Origin: CAKZLS01 sp963771545
Lineage (GTDB): Bacteria; Pseudomonadota; Alphaproteobacteria; Rhodospirillales; Defluviicoccaceae
Direction: 5' to 3'
NCBI GenBank assembly: GCA_963771545.1
Contig: CAVYTX010000002.1
Coordinates: 1,550,001-1,614,000, forward strand
DNA: 64,000 nucleotides
Shown: positions 34,974 through 43,589 of the stretch, in pieces
Numbering within the stretch: the stretch's first letter is position 1
Layout: each line of letters starts with the position of its first letter
Notes under the pieces: model-generated
The model's database searches: none
What the model saw: the letters and a program-made list of their open reading frames with translations, nothing else
Told to the model about the DNA's origin: nothing
Made by a program: the position numbers and the translations under genes

Positions 34974-35021
34974 GGCGAGGGCGCGCCAGAGCCAGCGTTT
35001 CCGCCCCCGGATCGGGATCAC
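34974..35021 (-). pseudogene. Possible IS6-type transposase scrap in a 546-base gap
   Basis: The minus-strand frame from 35021 reads VIPIRGRKRWLWRAL, similar to the conserved IRGRKxWLWRAVD segment of IS6-family transposases; the following sequence does not fit. The rest of 34611-35156 shows no convincing gene. It probably contains the glyA promoter, and the insertion scar separates kbl-tdh from glyA-sdaA. Confidence 0.35.
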
Positions 35022-35124
35022 CAGCCATCCAGATACCGCTTGTTAGCCAGAGCCGGCCGGCCATGCCGGATCTACGCCATGATCTGAAGGCTGGGCCGGC
35101 GCGCCCAGGCAACGCGTCCTGCAC

Positions 35125-35153
35125 GGTCTCGGCCTTCGGCAAGGAGGGAGACC
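35125..35153 (-). terminator. Hairpin just after tdh
   Basis: GGTCTC (35125-35130) and GAGACC (35148-35153) form an outer stem and CCTT/AAGG (35133-35136, 35141-35144) an inner one, four bases past the tdh stop codon. No T run follows on the minus strand, so intrinsic termination is uncertain; a transcript-stabilising hairpin is equally possible. Confidence 0.35.
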
Positions 35154-35156
35154 TGC

Positions 35157-36194
35157 CTATCCCCAATCCATTACCACCTTACCAGCCTCGCCCGAAAGCA
35201 TGGCGGCGAAGCCGGTCTCGAAATCATCAATGCCGATGCGGTGGGTGATGAGGTCCGAAAGGTCGAGACCGCTCTGCACGAGCGCGATCATCTTGTACCA
35301 GGTCTCGAACATCTCACGGCCATAGATGCCCTTTATGTTCAACATCTTGTATATAATCTTGTTCCAGTCCACGGCGAACTCGGTGGGCGCGATGCCCAGA
35401 AGCGCGATCTTGCCGCCGTTGTTCATCGTCTCGATCATGTCGCGCATGGCAGGTGCGGCCCCGGACATCTCAAGCCCCACATCGAAACCCTCGGTCATGC
35501 CGAGCCGGGCCATCACGTCGGTCAGCTTCTCTTCGGCGGCGTTGACGACGGTCTGCACGCCGAGCCGCCGGGCCAGTGCGATGCGGTAGGGGCTGATATC
35601 AGTGATCACCACCTTGCGTGCGCCAACCTTCTGCGCCACCAACGCCCCCATGATCCCGATCGGGCCGGCACCGGTCACCAGAACGTCCTCGCCCACCAGA
35701 TCAAAGCTGAGTGCGGTGTGCACCGCATTGCCGAAGGGGTCGAAGATCGCTGCGATCTCGTCGGGGATGTCATCAGGGATGGGCACCACATTCGCCTCAT
35801 TGATGCACAGATATTCCGCGAAGCTGCCGGGGCGGTTGACGCCGACACCCAGCGTGTTGCGGCACAGATGCCCGCGCCCGGCCCGGCAATTGCGACAGAT
35901 GCCGCAAACAATGTGGCCCTCACCCGAGACGCGCTGGCCGATACGGAACTTGGTGGCCGCCGCACCGGCCTCCACGATCTCGCCGCAAAACTCATGGCCG
36001 ACCACCATCGGCACCGGCACGGTCTTTGCCGACCACTCGTCCCACTTCCAGATATGCACGTCGGTGCCGCAGATCGCCGACTTTCGGACCTTGATCTTCA
36101 CATCCCGCGGCCCCGGTTCGGGCACCGGAACGCGCTGCATCCGAAGCCCCTCCCGGGGTTCGGCCTTGACCAGGGCCTTCATCTCGTTGCTCAT
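35157..36194 (-). CDS. tdh: L-threonine 3-dehydrogenase
   Basis: 345 residues, zinc alcohol dehydrogenase family. AICGTDVHIWKWDEWS and VVGHEFCGEIVEAG contain catalytic zinc ligands; CGICRNCRAGRGHLC binds structural zinc; VTGAGPIGIMGALVAQKVGA is the NAD-binding fold. The enzyme oxidises threonine to 2-amino-3-ketobutyrate, which Kbl splits to glycine and acetyl-CoA. The start overlaps the kbl stop by four bases, so the two genes are coupled. Length is typical. Confidence 0.96.
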   Translation of the reverse strand: MSNEMKALVKAEPREGLRMQRVPVPEPGPRDVKIKVRKSAICGTDVHIWKWDEWSAKTVPVPMVVGHEFCGEIVEAGAAATKFRIGQRVSGEGHIVCGICRNCRAGRGHLCRNTLGVGVNRPGSFAEYLCINEANVVPIPDDIPDEIAAIFDPFGNAVHTALSFDLVGEDVLVTGAGPIGIMGALVAQKVGARKVVITDISPYRIALARRLGVQTVVNAAEEKLTDVMARLGMTEGFDVGLEMSGAAPAMRDMIETMNNGGKIALLGIAPTEFAVDWNKIIYKMLNIKGIYGREMFETWYKMIALVQSGLDLSDLITHRIGIDDFETGFAAMLSGEAGKVVMDWG

Positions 36195-37381
36195 CGGATC
36201 ACCTCCAGTTCCTGCCCGGTTTCAACAAAGGCTGCGATGGCACAATCGAGCTCCTCGAGCGTATGCGCCGCCGACATCTGTGTGCGGATACGGTCCTGCC
36301 CCTTCGGAACGACCGGAAAGCTGAATGGCGCGACATATACTCCGCGCGCATCAAGCCCCCGCGCCATATCCTGCGCCAGCTTGGGATCGCGCAGCATGAC
36401 CGGAATGATCGGGTGCTCGCCGGGCAGCAGGTCAAAGCCCGCCGCGCCCATCCTTTCGCGAAAATGCGCGGCATTGCGCATCACCAGGTCGCGCCGCTCG
36501 GACGATACCTCCAGCATGTCCAGCACCTTGAGCGAGGTGGCGGCGATCACCGGGGCCAGCGTGTTCGAGAACAAATAGGGCCGCGAGCGCTGGCGCAGCC
36601 AGTCGATCACTTCCTTCCGGCCCGATGTATAGCCGCCCGACGCGCCCCCCAGTGCCTTGCCCAGTGTGCCGGTGATGATGTCCACCCGGCCCATCACCCC
36701 GCAATGTTCATGCGTGCCGCGCCCCGTGGCGCCCATGAAGCCCACCGCATGGCTGTCATCCACCATCACCATCGCGCCATGTGCTTCGGCCAAGTCGCAG
36801 ATCTCGGTTAGCTTGGCGATATAGCCGTCCATGGAAAACACGCCATCGGTGACGATCAGCTTGAAGCGGCAGCCGCGCGCCGCCTCAAGCTGGGTCTCCA
36901 GATCGGCCATGTCGGAATTGGCATAGGGAAAGCGCTGCGCCTTACACAGCCGCACGCCGTCGATGATCGAGGCATGGTTTAGCGCGTCCGAGATGATCGC
37001 GTCCTCGGAGCCGAGAAGGGTCTCGAACAGGCCCGTATTGGCGTCGAAGCAGCTGGAATAGAGGATCGTGTCCTCCATGCCCAGAAAAGCCGAGAGGCGG
37101 GCTTCCAGCTCCTTGTGTTCCTCCTGCGTGCCGCAAATGAAGCGCACCGAGGACATGCCGTAACCGTAGCGGTCAAGCGCCTCATGCGCCGAGGCGACCA
37201 GATCGGGGTGGTTTGAAAGACCAAGATAGTTGTTGGCGCAGAGGTTGATGACTGAGCGCCCCGTTTCCAGCGCGACGGTCCCGGATTGCGGGCTGGTGAT
37301 GACCCGTTCGGTCTTGTAAAGGCCCGCATCTTTCAGGTCGTCCAGTTCGGTTGTCAGATGGTCGATGAAACTGCGGCTCAT
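36191..37381 (-). CDS. kbl: Glycine C-acetyltransferase (2-amino-3-ketobutyrate CoA ligase)
   Basis: 396 residues from ATG 37381; the frame upstream overlaps soxG and is not used. VALETGRSVINLCANNYLGL, DDSHAVGFMGATGRGTHEH, and GTLGKALGGASGGYTSG with the PLP lysine identify it. It cleaves aminoketobutyrate to glycine plus acetyl-CoA. Placed between soxG and tdh, it feeds threonine carbon into the same glycine pool as sarcosine oxidase. Confidence 0.96.
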   Translation of the reverse strand: MSRSFIDHLTTELDDLKDAGLYKTERVITSPQSGTVALETGRSVINLCANNYLGLSNHPDLVASAHEALDRYGYGMSSVRFICGTQEEHKELEARLSAFLGMEDTILYSSCFDANTGLFETLLGSEDAIISDALNHASIIDGVRLCKAQRFPYANSDMADLETQLEAARGCRFKLIVTDGVFSMDGYIAKLTEICDLAEAHGAMVMVDDSHAVGFMGATGRGTHEHCGVMGRVDIITGTLGKALGGASGGYTSGRKEVIDWLRQRSRPYLFSNTLAPVIAATSLKVLDMLEVSSERRDLVMRNAAHFRERMGAAGFDLLPGEHPIIPVMLRDPKLAQDMARGLDARGVYVAPFSFPVVPKGQDRIRTQMSAAHTLEELDCAIAAFVETGQELEVIR

Positions 37382-37392
37382 CCTGGCTCTCC

Positions 37393-37965
37393 TTAGACGG
37401 TAACGAGGCTGGTCAGCCAGCCATGGAAGTAGGTAGCGCGGCTGCGTTCGACGCCGACTAGCCAATGCGACGGGTCCTCATGGCAAAGGATGGCCGGAAT
37501 GCCCGCAATCAGGGTACGCTTGGCGTGGCCTGCGCTCAGCCCACTAATGGCGAGGCTGAGGAAACCGCCCTGTTTCAGCAGATCCTCGGCGCCGTCCCCT
37601 TCGAGCGAGAACCAGCACAAGAAGTCAGTAAATGCGCTGGCATGGGCCAGGCGGTCGGGAAAAGCGGCGGCGACGCGGGCGACCGTTTCGTCTTCGGCGG
37701 TGGCCGGGCAGCGCAGCAGCCAGGCGCGCGGGTTCATCCAAACGGCCGCGCATTCGCCCGTGCGGATCATCGCCCCGCTTTCGCGCGGCAGATCATATCC
37801 AAGCGCGGCCTCCAGCGGTGCGAGGACCGCTGCGGCGTCGGTCGCGCAAGTCACCCAAACGCAGCCGATATCGGCGTGTTCGGCAAGGGATATTCCGGCT
37901 GGGCCGGGCAAAGAATGGCGCGCGCCAAAGTCGTGGCCAAGTGCGGAGCGTGCTGTCAGCGTCAT
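37393..37965 (-). CDS. soxG: Sarcosine oxidase gamma subunit
   Basis: 190 residues. Weakly conserved family, but position after soxA (4-base ATGA overlap) and motifs such as PRAWLLRCPATAEDE, FTDFLCWFSLEGDGAEDLL, and ISGLSAGHAKRTLIAGIPAI match SoxG. The heterotetrameric enzyme demethylates sarcosine to glycine, giving hydrogen peroxide and methylenetetrahydrofolate. Eleven bases separate it from kbl. Confidence 0.9.
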   Translation of the reverse strand: MTLTARSALGHDFGARHSLPGPAGISLAEHADIGCVWVTCATDAAAVLAPLEAALGYDLPRESGAMIRTGECAAVWMNPRAWLLRCPATAEDETVARVAAAFPDRLAHASAFTDFLCWFSLEGDGAEDLLKQGGFLSLAISGLSAGHAKRTLIAGIPAILCHEDPSHWLVGVERSRATYFHGWLTSLVTV

Positions 37966-40883
37966 GCGCGGAGCCTTTCGTTTGCGGCGTCGTAGAAGAC
38001 GGGCGTGCAGATTTCCGCCTCGGCGATCTGCCCCTCGGCGTAGAAGCGGACGGTCTCGCCCATCCGTTCCGTGCCGCCCTCGATCAGTGCGAGGGCGATA
38101 TTGCCCGCGCCGGGCGTCTCAGCGGCCGATGTGACATAGCCGATGGTGCGGCAGGGCGGCCGCGTCTCACCAGGGGCAAGGATGCGGGCACCGATGTCGA
38201 TGCGGCCCGTCACGGGTTTCAGGCCGACCAGTCGCTCGCGATCCTCGGCACGGTTGAAGGGCAGCGAGAGGGCGCGTTTGCCGATGAAATCGACGGGCTT
38301 CTTCGCCGCGACCCCGCCCATGCCGATGTCGTCCGGCGTGGTGCGCCCGTTGGTATCGGAGCCCAGATGTAGATAGCCCTTCTCCAGCCGCAGGCGCAGC
38401 CACGCCTCCATCCCGATTGGCTTTGCGCCAAGCGCGGCACCTTCCATCAGCGCGCGGCGCATCAGATCGGCACCATAGCGGGACGGGACCGAGATTTCGT
38501 ACTGCAACTCGCCGGTGAAGCTGACCCGCGCGATCCGGGCCGGGACACCCGCCAGCCGCCCCTCGCAGAACTGCATATGCGCGAAGGCTTCGGCCGATAT
38601 GTCCATGTCCGGCTCCAGCCGCGCCAGCAGGTCCCGCGACCGCGGCCCGGACAAGGCGAAGGCGGCCCATTGGGAGGTCACGGGCGTGATGGCGACCCGC
38701 GTCTCAGGCCATTCCGTCTGGCGCCACTGTTCGAACCAGGACGCCACCACCTCGGCGTTACCCGAGGTGGGACCGGCGAGGAAGAAATTGTCGTCGATGC
38801 AGGTCAGAACCCCGTCGTCGAAAATCACCCCGTCATCGTGCAGCATCACCGAATAGCGGATGCGGCCCGGCTTAAGCCCCTTGATGTTCGAGACATAGAA
38901 GCGGTTGAGGAAATCGCGCGCATCGGGCCCCATGACCTCGATCTTGCCGAGGGGCGAGGCGTCGAAAACGCCGACCGCCTCACGCACCGCGCGCATCTCA
39001 ATGGCAATGGCGGCCTCGCGGTCTGGGCCGTTGGATGCGTACCAGTCCGGGCGCTCCCAGCCGAAATCCTCGAAACGTGCGACTATGGCGACGTGTTCGT
39101 CATGGGCGGGCATAAGCCTGCGCGGGGCGTAGCCGTCGCGCTGGCGGTGGTGCGCGATCGTGCCCATGCGGGTGCCGGTATAGGGTGGGCGAAAGGTGGT
39201 GATTCCGACCGTGTCAAGGCTTTGCCCCGTCTCTGCCGCGAGGATCGCTAGACCGTTGACGTTCGAGGTGCGGCCTTGGTCCGTGCCCATGCCCAGAGCG
39301 GTGTAGCGCTTGAGATGCTCGACCGAGCGGTAGTTCTCGTGCGCCGCCAGCGCCACGTCTGACGCCTTCACGTCGTTTTGCAGGTCCACGAACATTTTCG
39401 AAGGCTTGCCGGTGCGTGCCTGCCAGACCGGTTCGCCGCCGCACACGGACAGCGGGACCTCAGCTTCGGGAACAACCCCTGCCACGCCGGTGATCGCCTG
39501 TGCTGCGCGCGCGCCCTGCGCCAGCACCTCGGCCATACCGCGGACCCCGGTGACTGCGCCCGCGCCGTGCCAGCCTTCGGGCAGCTCGGGGCACAGAAAC
39601 CCCGCGGCCGCTTCGTCATAGCGCGGCTTCGCGCCCCGATGCGCCGCCAGATGCACCAGCGGCGTGACGCCCCCGGCAACCGCCAGCGCGTCGCAGGCGT
39701 GGCGCCGGGTCTTTCCGCCGGCCTCAATCGTCCGGATCGCACGCAGTGCGGTGCGGCCTTCGGTATCGGCGATCTGCGCGCCGGTCAGCACCGTAACACC
39801 CCTTGCAAGCACTGTCTCAACGAAGGTTTCGTCCGGCTTTTCGCGCGCATCGAGTAGCAGTGGCGGCGCAAGACCCGCATCTACCGCTGCCAGCGCCGTC
39901 AGATAGCCGCCGTCGTCGCTTGCCGCAATCGCCAGCCGCTTGCCTGCCGCCACGCCGTACTCCCCCAGAAAGCGCCGCACCCCGGCCGAGAGCATCACGC
40001 CGGGGCGGTCGTTGTTCTGAAAGACCATCGGCCGATCGACCGCGCCTGTAGCCAACACGCACGAGCCCGTGCGCAGCTTCCATAAGCACTCGCCCGCAAC
40101 CCCGCGAGCGTCGGGCCGCGATTGCAGCAGGGTAAAGACATTCCCCTCATAGGCACCGGTGACGAAGGTCGAGGGCAGATAGCGCCCGCCCGCCCCGGTA
40201 AAGCGCGCGACGGCCTCCTCGGCCCAGAGATAGCCGGGGCGCCCATCGATCCGCGCCGCCTCCCAGCGCAGCGAGCCGCCGGGCCGGGGTTCCTGATCGG
40301 CAAGGATCACGTCCCGCCCCGCTTGCGCCAGCGCTGTGGCGGCAACGATCCCCGCAGGTCCCGCACCAATGACGAGCACGTCACAGACATCGTGGCGATG
40401 TGCCCGCGCGCGTTTCTCCGCCGAGCCGTCAGGGTGTCCGAAGCCTGTGGCGCGGCGAACAGCCTCTTCGTACCAGCTCCAGTTCGGCCATTTCATCGTC
40501 TTGTAGTAGAAACCCGCAGTCATGAACCGGCCGAGTGCCTGGGTCACCGGTGCAATCAGGTCGAAGCCCGGAGAGGGCCAGCCGGTCACGCTTCGCGCAT
40601 CAAGTCCCTCAGTCAGCAGAACCTGCCCGGCGCGAATTGCGGGATCGTATCCATGGCCGTCGCGGACCGCGAGCATGGCGTTGGGGTCCTCCACTTCGGC
40701 AGCGTAGATGCCGCGCGGGCGATGGTTTTTTAAGCTCCGCGCCAGTGTACCGACGCCATTCGCAAGCAGCGCCGAGGCCAGCGTATCACCCGCGAAACCG
40801 GTAAGCGCGCGGCCGTCGAAGCGGAAGGAGATTGGGCGGGCGCGATCTACATGCCCGCCTTCTGGAATACGGAAACCCGTCAT
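37962..40883 (-). CDS. soxA: Sarcosine oxidase alpha subunit
   Basis: 973 residues. An N-terminal ferredoxin-like fold region (ISFRFDGRALTGFAGDTLAS) is followed by an NAD-binding Rossmann domain with VLVIGAGPAGIVAATALAQA, and the C-terminal 380 residues are GcvT-like, holding the folate site (VGVFDASPLGKIEVMGPDA onward). This is the standard layout. The subunit binds NAD and tetrahydrofolate. The start overlaps the soxD stop by one base. No damage seen. Confidence 0.96.
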   Translation of the reverse strand: MTGFRIPEGGHVDRARPISFRFDGRALTGFAGDTLASALLANGVGTLARSLKNHRPRGIYAAEVEDPNAMLAVRDGHGYDPAIRAGQVLLTEGLDARSVTGWPSPGFDLIAPVTQALGRFMTAGFYYKTMKWPNWSWYEEAVRRATGFGHPDGSAEKRARAHRHDVCDVLVIGAGPAGIVAATALAQAGRDVILADQEPRPGGSLRWEAARIDGRPGYLWAEEAVARFTGAGGRYLPSTFVTGAYEGNVFTLLQSRPDARGVAGECLWKLRTGSCVLATGAVDRPMVFQNNDRPGVMLSAGVRRFLGEYGVAAGKRLAIAASDDGGYLTALAAVDAGLAPPLLLDAREKPDETFVETVLARGVTVLTGAQIADTEGRTALRAIRTIEAGGKTRRHACDALAVAGGVTPLVHLAAHRGAKPRYDEAAAGFLCPELPEGWHGAGAVTGVRGMAEVLAQGARAAQAITGVAGVVPEAEVPLSVCGGEPVWQARTGKPSKMFVDLQNDVKASDVALAAHENYRSVEHLKRYTALGMGTDQGRTSNVNGLAILAAETGQSLDTVGITTFRPPYTGTRMGTIAHHRQRDGYAPRRLMPAHDEHVAIVARFEDFGWERPDWYASNGPDREAAIAIEMRAVREAVGVFDASPLGKIEVMGPDARDFLNRFYVSNIKGLKPGRIRYSVMLHDDGVIFDDGVLTCIDDNFFLAGPTSGNAEVVASWFEQWRQTEWPETRVAITPVTSQWAAFALSGPRSRDLLARLEPDMDISAEAFAHMQFCEGRLAGVPARIARVSFTGELQYEISVPSRYGADLMRRALMEGAALGAKPIGMEAWLRLRLEKGYLHLGSDTNGRTTPDDIGMGGVAAKKPVDFIGKRALSLPFNRAEDRERLVGLKPVTGRIDIGARILAPGETRPPCRTIGYVTSAAETPGAGNIALALIEGGTERMGETVRFYAEGQIAEAEICTPVFYDAANERLRA

Positions 40884-41167
40884 CAGACCCCTCCTTGCGT
40901 CAGTTTGCGGTCGAAGGGAACGACCTCCAGCACGTCATGGCTTACCGTGTCGCGGGCGACCTTGAACCATTGGCCACAGCCCGCGGCGCAGCACCACTGC
41001 TCGTGATGCGTGCCTTTCGGGTTGCTTCGGAAATAAAGGTACTCGGTCCACGCGGCGTCTGCGGCTTCTTCGGGCGGGGTTGGCCGCAGGATCTCGGCCT
41101 CGCCGCCGTACCGCAGCTCTTCCTCCGTGCGATCCTCGCGGCAATAGGGACAGCGAATGACGATCAT
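40883..41167 (-). CDS. soxD: Sarcosine oxidase delta subunit
   Basis: 94 residues from ATG 41167. The zinc site is visible as IRCPYCREDRTEEELRYGGE, EYLYFRSNPKGTHHEQW and CCAAGCGQWF. The subunit bridges alpha and beta chains in the tetramer. The gene lies ten bases after soxB and overlaps soxA by one base. The longer open frame upstream is not coding. Confidence 0.95.
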   Translation of the reverse strand: MIVIRCPYCREDRTEEELRYGGEAEILRPTPPEEAADAAWTEYLYFRSNPKGTHHEQWCCAAGCGQWFKVARDTVSHDVLEVVPFDRKLTQGGV

Positions 41168-41177
41168 CTGGGAAACC

Positions 41178-42440
41178 TCAATGTGCGATGCCGGCGGCGG
41201 CGCCTTCGTCCACCAGGCGGTTGTCGCGGAAACGGGTGAGCGCGAAGGGCGCGGCCAAATCATGCGGGCGGCCGGTCGCGATGGAATGCGCAAGCAGATA
41301 GCCCCCTGAAGGGATCGTCTTGAACCCGCCCGTGCCCCAACCACAGCTGATATACAGGTTGGGCACAGGGGTCGCGCCGAGGATAGGAGAGCTGTCGGGC
41401 GAGATATCAACGATGCCCGCCCAGTGCCGCATCAGCCGCATCTGCGCGAAAGCGGGAAACATCTCGACGGCCGCCGTGATTACCTTTTCGATGGTGGGGA
41501 AGGTCCCGCGTTGGCCGTAGGAATGGTAGAGGTCCAGCACCCCGCCCATAATCAACTCGCCCTTCTGGGTCTGGTTGATGTAGACGCCGGTCGCCGGTGA
41601 AATCACCACGTGGTCCAGCAGCGGGCGCACGGGTTCGGACACCATCGCCTGAAGGCAACGGCTGGTGATCGGCAGGCGAAAACCGGCCATGTCGGCGATC
41701 ACGCCTGAATGCCCCGCGACCGCCACGCCCACCCGGCCGGTCTCGATCCGTCCCTGACCGGTGCGGACAGCGACGATGCGGTCGTCCTCGAAATCAAATC
41801 CCTCCACAGCGCAGTTCTGGATGATGTCAACGCCCAGCCGGTCGGCGGCGCGGGCATAGCCCCAGACGACCGCGTCGTGCCGTATCGTGCCGCCACGCTT
41901 TTGCAGGAACGCGCCGCGGACGGGAAAGCGCGGGTTGTCGCCCGTGTTCATCAGCGGCAGCATCTCTCGAACCCTTTCGGCCCCGATGATCTCACCATCG
42001 ACACCGTTGCAGTTCAGCCAGTTCGCCTTGTGGCGGGCGATCTCCATCTGGTGCTGGTCGTGGATCAGCGTCAGCCAGCCGCGCTGTGACAGCATGATGT
42101 TGAAGTTCAGGTCGCGCCCCAGTGTCTCGAAGAGCCGCAGCGCGAAGTCATACATCTTCGCACTTTCGGGGAACATGTAGTCAGAGCGGACATTGGTGGT
42201 GTTGCGCCCGGTATTGCCGCCGCCGATCCAGCTTTTTTCCAGCACGGCGATGTTTGTCATTCCATGCTCTTTCGCGAGATAGTAGGCAGTGGCAAGCCCG
42301 TGCCCGCCGCCGCCGATAATCACGGCGTCATAGCGTGGTTTCGGTGTGGGAGAGCGCCAGGCCTTGGGCCAGCCACGGTGGCCGGTCAGGCCCTGCCAGA
42401 GCAGGTTGGCGCCGTTGTAGTTCTTGGCGACTTTGTTCAT
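41178..42440 (-). CDS. soxB: Sarcosine oxidase beta subunit
   Basis: 420 residues from ATG 42440; the open frame reaches 42650 but overlaps the enolase-type gene. YDAVIIGGGGHGLATAYYLA is the FAD-binding motif, SWIGGGNTGRNTTNVRSDYM is diagnostic of SoxB, and the C-terminal SCGWGTGGFKTIPSGGYLLA is the usual FAD contact. The subunit carries FAD and covalently bound FMN and performs sarcosine oxidation. Gene order soxB-D-A-G is canonical. Confidence 0.96.
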   Translation of the reverse strand: MNKVAKNYNGANLLWQGLTGHRGWPKAWRSPTPKPRYDAVIIGGGGHGLATAYYLAKEHGMTNIAVLEKSWIGGGNTGRNTTNVRSDYMFPESAKMYDFALRLFETLGRDLNFNIMLSQRGWLTLIHDQHQMEIARHKANWLNCNGVDGEIIGAERVREMLPLMNTGDNPRFPVRGAFLQKRGGTIRHDAVVWGYARAADRLGVDIIQNCAVEGFDFEDDRIVAVRTGQGRIETGRVGVAVAGHSGVIADMAGFRLPITSRCLQAMVSEPVRPLLDHVVISPATGVYINQTQKGELIMGGVLDLYHSYGQRGTFPTIEKVITAAVEMFPAFAQMRLMRHWAGIVDISPDSSPILGATPVPNLYISCGWGTGGFKTIPSGGYLLAHSIATGRPHDLAAPFALTRFRDNRLVDEGAAAGIAH

Positions 42441-42444
42441 CGTG

Positions 42445-43584
42445 TCAGGCACCTTCGGAGTTGCGGTCGTCAAAGCGCGCTTCGGCCTCTCGCACCGCGT
42501 CAGGGTCGAGATCGAAGCCGAGGCCGGGGTTTTTGATGACATCGAGCCAGCCGGCTTGCGGGGTGAGGTCGGGGGCCTTGACGATGTCGAACTCGAGGAA
42601 GCGCAGCATATGTTGGTTCCCATCGTCGAGATTGGGGCAGGCAGCGGCAAACTGATGGGCAGCGCAGGTGGTGATGCCGCTCTCGTAAAGACCGTGGAGG
42701 CAAACGTTCAGGCCCGCCGTTTCGGCGATCCGCGCCACATCGGTCATGCGGGCAAGGCCCCCGGTCTCGTGCGGGCCGATGACGATCAGGTCGGCCGCCT
42801 GCCGCGCGCACAGCTCGAACGCCTCATACGGCGTGAACACCGACTGGTCGGCAGCGATGGCGATGGGGGAGCCCGCGCGGATCTGGTCGAGGGCCGAGAG
42901 GCTCTCGGCGTTGCAGGGCTGCTCAATGAACTCGATCCCGTAGGGCTCGAGCGCGGCGATCATCCGCCGCGCTTCCAGCGGTGACCAGGATTCGTTGGGA
43001 TCGAGCCTCAGCCGCGCCTCGGTGCCGATGGCGCCGCGCACGGCGGCGACACGGGCCAGGTTATTCGCGCCGCCGAAGCCCCCCTTGATGTAGATAACCT
43101 CAAAGCCGCCGGCGCGCAGATTTGCCGCGTCGGCCGCCACTGCCTCGGGCGCGTCACCCATGGCGAAACCGTGATAGCCGACGCGCGCGTGCCGCGCACC
43201 GCCGAGAAGCTGGTGGACCGGGCGGCCGGTCGCCTTGCCCATGACATCCCAGAGCGCCATTTCGAGGCCGGCCAGAACCTGACCGCCAAAACGCGGCGCG
43301 CTGCAGACGGCTTGCGCGCGGAAGAGCGCGGTGTAGACCTCGGCCCAAAGCGAGCGCACATCGAACGGATCACGCCCGATCATCAGCGCCGCGGCCTTGT
43401 CGACCAGCGCCTTGATCGCGCGGCCCGAAGGACCGCCGATGGTCTCGCCATAACCGATCAGGCCGTCGTCGGTCTCGACCTCGACCAGCACCACCTCGGC
43501 ACCTTCAATCACCCCGTACGCCCAATAAAACGGGACGCGGTAGGGCAGGAAGAGCGGACGGTTTGTTATCCGCGCGATTTTCAT
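42445..43584 (-). CDS. Mandelate racemase/muconate lactonizing-like enzyme, enolase superfamily
   Basis: 379 residues from ATG 43584. Metal-binding acids are intact: RLDPNESWSP (Asp), GIEFIEQPCN (Glu) and PIAIAADQSV (Asp). The catalytic KxK motif at the end of the second strand is altered: VIYIKGGFGG has Tyr-Ile-Lys in place of Lys-x-Lys. The usual second lysine near the end of the barrel is replaced in LIVIGPHETGGL. The gene sits between dctM and soxB, with five-base gaps, so it belongs to the operon and should act on the transported substrate before sarcosine oxidase. Epimerases or dehydratases of N-methylated prolines in similar clusters are a possibility, unproven. Confidence 0.8.
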   Translation of the reverse strand: MKIARITNRPLFLPYRVPFYWAYGVIEGAEVVLVEVETDDGLIGYGETIGGPSGRAIKALVDKAAALMIGRDPFDVRSLWAEVYTALFRAQAVCSAPRFGGQVLAGLEMALWDVMGKATGRPVHQLLGGARHARVGYHGFAMGDAPEAVAADAANLRAGGFEVIYIKGGFGGANNLARVAAVRGAIGTEARLRLDPNESWSPLEARRMIAALEPYGIEFIEQPCNAESLSALDQIRAGSPIAIAADQSVFTPYEAFELCARQAADLIVIGPHETGGLARMTDVARIAETAGLNVCLHGLYESGITTCAAHQFAAACPNLDDGNQHMLRFLEFDIVKAPDLTPQAGWLDVIKNPGLGFDLDPDAVREAEARFDDRNSEGA

Positions 43585-43589
43585 TTCAG

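Noticed and set aside
34611..35156. Glycine riboswitch upstream of glyA
   Set aside because: A GCCGAAGG string occurs near 35135 on the minus strand but lies inside the post-tdh hairpin, 500 bases away from glyA, without the rest of the aptamer.
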